From Zygnema cylindricum (taxonomy: Eukaryota; Streptophyta; Zygnematophyceae; Zygnematales; Zygnemataceae), in NCBI GenBank assembly GCA_037447655.1, contig JBBHKE010003564.1:1-25891 (forward strand): a stretch of DNA of 25,891 nt. The letters run 5' to 3'. This document shows positions 17,995-25,891 of this stretch, piece after piece. A program made the position numbers and the translations under genes. Below the pieces are notes generated by a model. It was not told where the DNA came from and ran no database searches. It worked only from the letters and a program-made list of their open reading frames with translations. The first letter of the stretch is position 1, and every line of letters starts with the position of its first letter.

Positions 17995-18498
17995 TGGAAC
18001 TTCACCCCCAAAGGAATAAATAGCGTAAAATAATAAATAGTGCAACTAACGCTAATTGGGAAAAAACAAAATTCCAAAAAAAACATATATACTAATTAAT
18101 CACTAACTCTAATTTTGGTTTTCGAATAATAAATGCCCGCCGTATTGATGTCTGCATCAATATATGTACTCGTACAAAATCTGACAATTTTTACGCCAAA
18201 ATCTGAATATTCGAGTTTGCGACTCTTTTTCCCAGTGCACATTCACATGTGTGCGCAATTACATTAAATGACTTTTTGCACATTTTTATTCCAAAAAGTG
18301 CGTTTTGGTACGGAAAGCCCTGTCGTACACCACACTATAAACATTGCGGTGTACATCCGTTATTAACGCTAATTAAAAAAAGAACCCTAAAAGGCATAAA
18401 GGAAAAAATATAGTTATGGATTGTATTTCAAGTTTTACAAAAAAGAAAAGGGCACCGAATTAGCGTTATTTACTCTAATAGCGATTGGCGGTGTACTG
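17995..18498. mobile_element. MITE copy M2
   Basis: The right end TAATAGCGATTGGCGGTGTA is the same as in M1, with TA after CTG (18499-18500). The left end (about 17995) is degenerate. The interior is collinear with M1: AATAAATGCCCGCCG, ATCAATATATGTACTCGTAC and GTACAAAATCTGACAA correspond to M1 words at 15393-15455, and AACCCTAAAAGGCATAAAGG corresponds to the M1 tract near 15690. More diverged from M1 than M4 is. Confidence 0.6.
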
Positions 18499-18500
18499 TA

Positions 18501-20547
18501 CTGTATTTTACGCATATCGAAAGCTTTCACATTAATAAATTCTTAACGCTAATAACAATGGCAAATGGAGTTTTTGAAGAAAAAATTGCACATTTTCGCT
18601 ATTTTTTTTTTTGCGTGTGCCTATTAAAATATTTAAATCAATCGTTGCATCGCGAGTACAAACCAAAAGAAGGAAAGCAAAGGAAGAACAAAATAAGTAA
18701 CAAAAAAAAAAATCTACTTGTTTTCAATTTCATATTCCTTTAAGATCTTGCACCCAAATTGGGGGTTCCTTCCCCTTATTATATTGTGATTACTCAAATT
18801 TTGATATGCAATTTTGTCTTCATTTCCTTTCCAATACCTACATGAGTGAAATACAACAGGTTCATCCGATTTCCAACGGCTAGTCTAGTCATTTAACTTT
18901 TACATGTCTATTTTTTGCGGGTCCTACTTATTATAAAAAATAGTCACTTCTCTCGGAAGACCTTGTATCATTACGTGTCCCTAAATTTTACCCCTTTAAT
19001 CTAAATTTTGTTAATGGCACTATGTTTTTTAAAAGGTGCACGTTCTTTCAACGCTTCTACGCCAACAACTTCACTCGACATTAAAATGGACAAAATTGAC
19101 CATTCTACGGACAAAAGATACGGGATATCACTAATACATCAGACATTACAAATACGCACACCATATAACAACATTAAAACTTTGATTATCGTATAACGTG
19201 GGGATACATAAATGGAACTTCGTTGATTAACATCATGAATGGTTGGGGAGACTAGTTATTTGCCACATGCGATGGTTCAAAAAGTTATAATGTTCCAGCA
19301 ATTGTGACTCGTCGCTCATTGTATACATACCGGGGTGAGCGAGAACGAATGCACAATTTGCGCTTTTGAAAAAATCCATTTCAAAACCTTTTAGCTTTTC
19401 ACGAATAATACTAATAGTTTACTTCGATACATTTAAGAGCCTAAAGATGTCATTTTAATGGTACGGTGGTGCAAAGATTGTAGCTCTATTAACACGGATT
19501 AGAAAAACATTTGTCTAACAAAATATTTAATCCAAATGCCTCTGATGCTATTATTTGTTTATCGCCACATGTCATCACGTGTTGGTAATACTTTTCCTAT
19601 TGTCACACCAACGTTTTTCTTTATGAGAAGTATAATTCAACAATTTGGAAAGCCTTATTAAAACAGAATGTCACCGATCAGTACACGAATGTTTTTTTTT
19701 TCTTGCTTCACGCAATGTGAGCATGAGGGAGGGCATATGATATAATTTATTCTTGTTAATCGCATTTAACAACGGTTGTGTATAACCCTCCGACCTCCAG
19801 TCACATTTTTAACTTTTTACAATTTTTTCTTACTTTCCTGTTCCCACTTTTTCATCATAAAATTAAATAAATTTATAGTAGACAGAAGAGGAAAAGGATA
19901 AAACCTTTTTATTTTACTATATGTGCGAGGAATTAAATGACAATTCGAGAGAGAAAACAAAACATAAAAACTAAAAAGTTAAGGTAAAAAAGGCAAAAAA
20001 TAATGACGTCGATATTATCTCGAGTATGAAATTGACAATGTTACAAAGATCTCAATGTCTACAACGTCACAATAAGAATGGTATTTATAATGTCGCAAAG
20101 TTAAGCATTACTTATGAATTTGACTAATTTAAATGACTATTATATTCTTACATATTAGGACACTTACTAAACACATGCTAGTAGTCCTTTTTAAGATATA
20201 TATTTTGGTAGTTAAGTCACGGTTGCATAGACACATACCTTTAGTTTTGGTAAATGGTGAATGGGTAAATGATGAAAGGGTGATTACATTGAATATATTT
20301 TCCTTAAGGTTGACGGTAAATTGAATTTTTTGGGGAAATTGTAAGTAAATGCACCTAAAGAGTAATTGAGAAATAACCTTAAATTATTGGGCAATGAAAG
20401 CCTTAACATTCTCAAGCGACTTTCATTTCCCACATATATTTTGTAACTTAGAATTGAATCCGATAAAATTGTTTTTTTTTTTACACCGTTTTATTTTCGT
20501 TCTAATGAAAAGAAAAGTCCAAATGACTTTCGTCTTTGTGCGTTGAA
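18501..20547. other. Unassigned AT-rich region
   Basis: Long AT-rich stretch with scattered homopolymers. One right-end-like word (AACGCTAATAACAATGG, 18546) occurs alone. No coding region, RNA gene or defined element is recognised on either strand. Confidence 0.45.
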
Positions 20548-21144
20548 AGGTTACACCTTGAATCCCTATTAGCGTTTTTAACTCTAATTCGGCGCCCCCA
20601 AATTATGACTTTATAACCTTAAATAGAATTAATAATGCTAATTGATTTTTTTACGTTAATTAAGGTATTGGGTAATTAGCGTTAATAACTTTATTTTATG
20701 GTCATCTTGAACAGAGTGGCGTACGGAACGTGTCAGTCCACAAAAATTGTACTTTGTTAAGTAGTAAAGTACGAAATATGGATTCAAATAATCACGAACG
20801 CACGTAAAACTGCGCTTAGAATAAAAGGCAAAATGAGATCGTACCTATCTAAAAAACCCTTACGTATTGATCGTTAAGATATTGATCGCTCATTAATTAT
20901 ATTGGAGAAAACCCAAATTAGAGTTATGAATCAAATAGAGTTAAAGGACGCGATGGTGTACGATTTGTCAGGTTTTGTAATTGTACCTATTTCAGTGTAG
21001 GTGAACTCTACCCAAACTAGAGTTATGAATAAATTAGAGTAAAAGGTTATTTTTGAAACTCGATAAATCCAAATTAGAGTTAATAACACCAATTGTTTTT
21101 TTCACTAATTATTTATTAACGCTTATAGCGATGCACGGTGTACA
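20548..21144. mobile_element. MITE copy M3, inverted orientation
   Basis: The left end TTACACCTTGAATCCCTATT (20551) and right end AGCGATGCACGGTGTACAGT form inverted repeats of about 40 bp at moderate identity. The segment GTGTACGATTTGTCAGG (20956) with CTATTTCAGTGTAGGTG is the reverse complement of the M1 core at 15418-15462, so this copy lies in opposite orientation to M1. Two ~37-bp direct repeats (20911-20946 and 21011-21047, core AGAGTTATGAAT) lie inside. Confidence 0.55.
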
Positions 21145-21154
21145 GTCAGTCAGT

Positions 21155-22145
21155 ACCATAGTTCAAAAGTAGGTGTCCGTACGCCCATACAATATGCCTA
21201 TTGTACGCAAAACATACAATATGCCTTTAAGACCCATATTGTATTGGCCGCAAAATGAAATAAAATAGGAACAGGGTTGAGTTGCACATCGATCGATAGA
21301 GAATTAAACGACATGTCTAAATTTTGAAAGAAAAGCGGACAAAAAAAAACATTTCTGTGAGTTTTGAGGGACTTTTAATTTAAACCGTCAGATTTGGGCG
21401 ATCCGACGGTCGTTGATCAAAAGTAGGCAATTTAAGAACACATGAAAAGCCCATAACACAACTTACGAAAGGACAATCTGTCATATTAGCGTCTGCAATT
21501 TTGAGGGCCACACTAAATAAAGCCTCAAATTGACCAACCACGCAGTATGGGATAATAAAAAACAAAAATTACCACACTGCCAAAAAAATTACCAAAACCT
21601 ACGGACCAACCCCGTTGGCGTTCACACGGTCGAAACGCGGCTGTCAGACGAATATGTGTGAACGGGATTTTTTACGACATGGTTCTTTTCCCTTTTTAGA
21701 ACGCACATTCTCATGCGTCCGCGGTTACTAAAACTAATTTATTGTACTTTTTAACTTAAAAAGGTACATTTATGTACGGTCTGACACAGACCGTACACCA
21801 CTCTATTTAAGAGACAACGTACTTTCATTTTTTACGGTACTTGGAAATAGCCGTAATTAGAGTAATGAAAAATATAGAATAAACTACGCTATTTGAGAAT
21901 TTTTAAGGTTTTTTTTTTTCCCGGTTTTTTTTCCCACGGAATGTCATCCTACGCAGTGTCAGTTCGCTAAATAATTCCGTCAGGCGGCGTGCACTGTACT
22001 TTGATCTTACGTCAGATTCGGACTTTCGTACAGGAGTGTGCACGACGCACACACATACAGTATGCCTACGCTGCGCGAGTTTTGTGCAAAGTGTTGTGCG
22101 CCTACCAAAGGCCTACCATAAAAAAGCCTACTTTTGAACTATGGT
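21155..22145. repeat. 19-bp perfect inverted repeats enclosing M4
   Basis: ACCATAGTTCAAAAGTAGG (21155-21173) is exactly repeated in reverse at 22127-22145. Each copy lies directly inside a CAGTACACC-type end. This may be a ~1-kb TIR element holding M4, or two M-family elements inserted in the two arms of an older inverted repeat. CATACAATATGCCT occurs twice directly at 21186 and 21213. Confidence 0.5.
21621..21996. mobile_element. MITE copy M4, left-truncated
   Basis: Homologous to M1 from TTCACACGGTCGAAACGCGG (21621) to AACGTACT (21823) without large gaps. The right end GGCGGCGTGCACTG with TA at 21997-21998 is recognisable. The left 225 bp of M1 have no counterpart, so this copy is truncated. 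Confidence 0.65.
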
Positions 22146-22325
22146 CAGTACACCATCCGTATTTAGCACTTATTTAAAATATACTACAGTAAATTATGTT
22201 TCACAACGTGACTTTATTGTTCCGAGACACCCAGTTAGAATTTGTCATTGACACACCAATTTAATAAATTATGATTCCGGGTAAAAAAAAATTAGCGAAT
22301 AACTCTAACGGCGAACGGCGTTCTG
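22146..22325. mobile_element. Candidate short MITE M5
   Basis: The left end CAGTACACCATCCGTATTTA and right end CTAACGGCGAACGGCGTTCTG are approximate inverted repeats of the M-family type, about 180 bp apart; TA follows the right end. There is no TA at the left end, so the call is weaker than M6. Confidence 0.4.
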
Positions 22326-22803
22326 TACGGCGTTTTGTACGAAACCATCAACCACGACTAGGCAGAAGTTTCGTCGAAACTCGAAAGGGTGTATCTGCTA
22401 GATTTGGTCAATTTTGATGCTCCAATAGAAGACCTAGAATTTCGTACAGATTCAAGCGTTTCAGAGCTGTTAACCGACCATTATTGTACGGCATTCGGCT
22501 TACGGCCACACTTCGAACCGTTTGGGCAAAAAAATAGACTGGAAGAACTAACGTCGGCGGTTAGTAGTTGCCGGCTAATTTTTGACTCGTCGTGTCACGA
22601 CACAATATGCACGGAATTTGTCGCTTCTGAACTAAAAAAAGTCAGATTTACTTCAATTATGTTTTATATGTGGTCATAATTGGCTTCAGCAATATTTTGC
22701 ATCATTCGGATTGGATTATATGATTATATATTTATATCCCTATCAAAAGCCTGAAAAGATAATCTCAAAAAGTAATTTTCTACTGGCCGTACGATCATAT
22801 GAC
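22326..22803. other. Non-coding, one unrecognised open frame
   Basis: A 96-codon plus-strand frame (22389-22679) has an unusually balanced composition (Asp, Glu, Ser, Cys) for this AT-rich region, but I recognise no domain and no neighbouring exon. Left uncalled as a gene. Confidence 0.3.
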
Positions 22804-22805
22804 TA

Positions 22806-23031
22806 CAGTACCACCGTGAACGTTATTAGTGTTTATGTTTTTCTCGCCACTTAAAACATATTTTCTCCGTACACACATGTCGGATTGTGGATCTGACGGT
22901 TGCGATTGAAAGGTATGATTCTCAGCTTTCGATTGGCGGTCTTAAATTGAAAAAAGGACAATTGTGTACGAAATAAATGTTTTTAAGTGGCGAAAAAAAC
23001 ATCAACACTAATAACGATTCACTGTGTACTG
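22806..23031. mobile_element. MITE M6 with ~70-bp TIRs and TA target duplication
   Basis: The left arm starts CAGTACCACCGTGAACGTTA and the right arm, reversed, starts CAGTACACAGTGAATCGTTA. The arms stay paired through GTTATTAGTGTT, ATGTTTTT and TCGCCACTTAAAA to about CGTACACA, some 70 bp each, leaving an ~85-bp centre. TA lies on both sides (22804-22805 and 23032-23033). TA duplication with CAGT ends is the Tc1/mariner/pogo pattern. No coding sequence; movement would need a transposase elsewhere. Confidence 0.8.
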
Positions 23032-23033
23032 TA

Positions 23034-25891
23034 CATCCCTTTCAAAGTTTTGGCTTTTCCGAGGCGAAAGATTCTTTCTGAAAAACGAAAAAGCATATAT
23101 TATCATTTTATATGTTACCGCTTTGGATCGTTCGAGCAAGCCAAAATTACTCTGTAGCGCTGACGTGGCATGACGGTTAGATAAACGTATCGGATATCAA
23201 AAAATTCCGGCACATCCAAAATGCCGGCCGTCTTTCCGAGCTTCCCAAACCGACACGACCGTCAAAATTGTCAGCATACGGCTGGACCATACGGAATCGT
23301 GTCCAATCCGTACGATTAATCAGATTTGGATGCGGCCCGCGTTAAATTTCGGTGTGTCAGCGGCTTTTGGCCTCGTCAAAAACGACAAAGATTAAATCAT
23401 CTTCATTTTTCTCTTGAAATTCGTTTAGCGAGATCTTCAAATATCGTCTGAGAAGTGACGTCCCCGTCTCGCCGCGTTGTCGGAGACGCGTTAAACTGAG
23501 ATCGCACATGTGAACGACGTTAATTATTTCACTAGAGGACAAAATTCCGGTTCAACTTTTCAATAGTGGTATGATTCCATACGGAGAAGTCCGTACTGCT
23601 ACTTTGGTGCGTCCGACAAGGCCTTTCGTAAGTCACTATGTTCATTTAAATTTTAGATTCCACGTGTTATCTTAAAAACTGTTTTAACGCGGCGATTTGA
23701 AGATATTAGGGTTTGTACCACTTTATTTGCAAGTATAAGAACCGAGAGTCAACCAAATATTCGTTGACTCTGCATTTTTATTGTTTGATTTATAAAATCT
23801 GTTTCGCCCTAATTTTGTTTGACTTGTACGGACAAAAAGCAATCATAACACTTATGTACGAAAAAATATCCGTATAATCATTGGAGCTTTGTTCTATTGG
23901 TCAAAGTTTGTGGTAAAAAACAAAACAGCAACGAACTGCCTCTGTGGATTATTTTTCCGTACACTTTCTCAACTTATTGGAATATTTCACCCGTAATATT
24001 TTGTATTTTTCTTGAACGAAATTTTGACCGGCACGTCGCTGATCGTGGACGTTAAAATAAATAATCTGACGGCCAATATTCGCTAATACTCGCTAATAAT
24101 GAAGATTTGTCGGTGCGCACGGAAACCCTAAAGCTCTGAGCCTCTGACTATCCCTATATCCTTTCTTGTCATGCTTTCAATGTGTAGTTTTCCCTTAAAA
24201 AAAGTACAGTACAGTACATGGACATGACGTGACATGTCATACTCTAGGACGGTTATACCCTATACCGTTTCTTCTTTTTGTCGTTTGTCACGACCACTAA
24301 TCACCGACAGAGAGCCGTACAGAAAGTCCAACGAATCTCCCCAAAAAACAGAAAAGTGAGGGCTACAGTTGTACTTTTCTCTAAGTTAAAAACGACAACG
24401 AGATTGTGATATCTGACCGTCAGAATCTACATTCGGCGCTCATCGGACGGCAGAGAGATGCGATTTCTAATGTTTGACTCCAATACGTCCAAAAAACTTC
24501 CAAACTGAGGCGAGTTCCTAAAGGTGGTTTTTTTGAAATTTCAAACACCCCATCGATCCAAGTGAAAAAATAAAAATAAAATAGATTTGTCATTTTTAAC
24601 CTTACAACTTAACTTTTCGTCTGGTGCCTTAAGCGGGCTACGCTTGTCGTATTGCGTTAGATTTACACTTGCGAACGATTCGTAAGGTACGAAAACATAC
24701 AATACCGTACAGTCTTTTTTGTCATGTAATGTATTTTTTTCATTTTTGGCGGTCCTATGAAAACGCACGATTTTCTCTGCGACCTATTTTTGTCGCAATT
24801 TTCACTTCCAGTGGCGACAAAACTGTCGCGTGAAACTGCAGATACGAAATTTTAAAATTTTAAAATGTTTAATCACACGTTTTCCGTTATTACGTGGCGT
24901 CATTCTATACGTTGTACACGTCGAGTGGAGTCGCGGCTCATTTTTATCCACTCTCACACCTGTACGGAAAACGGAGAGATAATCTCTTACATGGCTAAAA
25001 AAGGGATATTGACGCTGATAGCAATTGCAGTGAAGCATAATAACCGTTTTTTGGGTTTAAACGGATACAGTTTAAAAGCATACAATGGTGAATGACATTC
25101 TAAACGTTTTAACTATATTTAAAGCGTTTGTAATCGTTTGAATTTGGTTATTTTCTTACTTACCTTTTAGACTAGGTACTTAAAGTGTATCTAGCTATTT
25201 AGCAAGGTCCGTTTACTCTTTTGATTTCTTTCTTTTTTACTTATTATTGGTTAACTCAAAAAAATCGAGCCGAAATTGTTAAGATCCTGAGTCTCAATTT
25301 GTGCTTTCTTAACCGACAAACCCATTCTTGGGAGATGTGTCAATGTTTAAAATTCGCACTAGAGAGGTTTTTCTTATTGTTAATTATTATTCTAGTGTTT
25401 TTGAACCAAAAATTCGGATTTAAAATTTCAAAATTGATTTGTACTTCATATGCAACGGACGCCCATAGACACTGTCGATTTAGCCATTTACACACATGCT
25501 ATTGTAAGAGTAAAAAAAGTACATGCGTTTTGTACCATGTAGTACATGTACGGACGTACGTTCCGTTTAAACTCGTGCAAAATTTATACTCAGGAAGTTA
25601 CGACAACGTTTTAACTGGTGTAATAACCCTGGGATATTAGTTTAAACGTTTAAATTAAAAAAAAACGTTGTCTGCCTACAAGGCGCTATGGGCGTAATCA
25701 TTATTTCATAAACTTAAAAATCTCATTAACCGGTACCCTAAATAAGAAAAATAAAATAAGAATTAATTAATAATTCGCAGTCATCGTAAGTCCCCCGTTT
25801 TTTACTCTCCATGGAGCGAATCCCTAAATAGGGAAAATCCAGTTCGGTATTCGTTTTTTTTAGCAGAACCAATACGACAAAATAGAGAACC
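23034..25891. other. Unassigned AT-rich region with frequent GTAC words
   Basis: No gene recognised. Open frames of 61-139 codons on both strands (longest 25221-25640, with a hydrophobic Leu/Ile/Phe run) show no domain. There is a perfect 18-bp palindrome ATTTTAAAATTTTAAAAT at 24849-24866. GTACAGTACAGTACATG occurs at about 24206, and TAGTACATGTACGGACGTAC at about 25541. No MITE with both ends was found here. Confidence 0.4.

Noticed and set aside
25221-25640. 139-codon membrane-protein-like gene
   Set aside because: Hydrophobicity follows from AT-rich composition; no domain, no conserved neighbour and no splice context could be supported.

Overview
This window is low-GC nuclear DNA from a eukaryote and is made almost wholly of transposable elements and their debris. 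No intact protein-coding gene, rRNA or tRNA gene was found. The host cannot be named from the sequence. A 15-nt match between a retroelement primer site and the anticodon arm of the plant-type initiator tRNA-Met points to a plant or alga. The strong excess of GTAC-containing words is an impression that also reminds me of some algal genomes.

Bases 1-1310 hold a short tandem repeat, an unassigned stretch, and the decayed 3' part of an ORF. That ORF has a Cys/His zinc-binding motif followed by a compact D-rich domain like the C-terminus of reverse-transcriptase-type proteins. The ORF is cut at the AAAAG at 1306-1310 and resumes at 13613, 12.3 kb downstream, with a 3'-UTR-like tail to about 14280.

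The cut is caused by Copia-A, a plus-strand Ty1/copia LTR retrotransposon (1311-13612; ~800-bp LTRs; perfect 5-bp target duplication AAAAG). Its primer-binding site and N-terminal gag have been lost and replaced by unrelated repeat DNA. Its pol carries frameshifts, nonsense codons and a lost integrase glutamate.

Inside the Copia-A integrase sits Copia-B, a second and younger copia element on the minus strand (4493-10746; ~888-bp LTRs). It is also inactivated, but its PBS, PPT and all domains can be read. Its primer site is a half-tRNA type that abuts the LTR and contains the gag ATG, and pol ends one base from the PPT, so the internal region is very compact.

From about 14.3 kb to the end there is AT-rich non-coding DNA holding several short terminal-inverted-repeat elements. 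They share ends of the type CAGTACACCG...CTATTAGCG, and the best copy (22806-23031) is flanked by TA, as in Tc1/mariner-type MITEs. A fragment of the same family is what replaced the leader of Copia-A. The likely order of events is: ORF, then Copia-A insertion, then Copia-B inside Copia-A. MITE-family debris was acquired by Copia-A at an unknown time.
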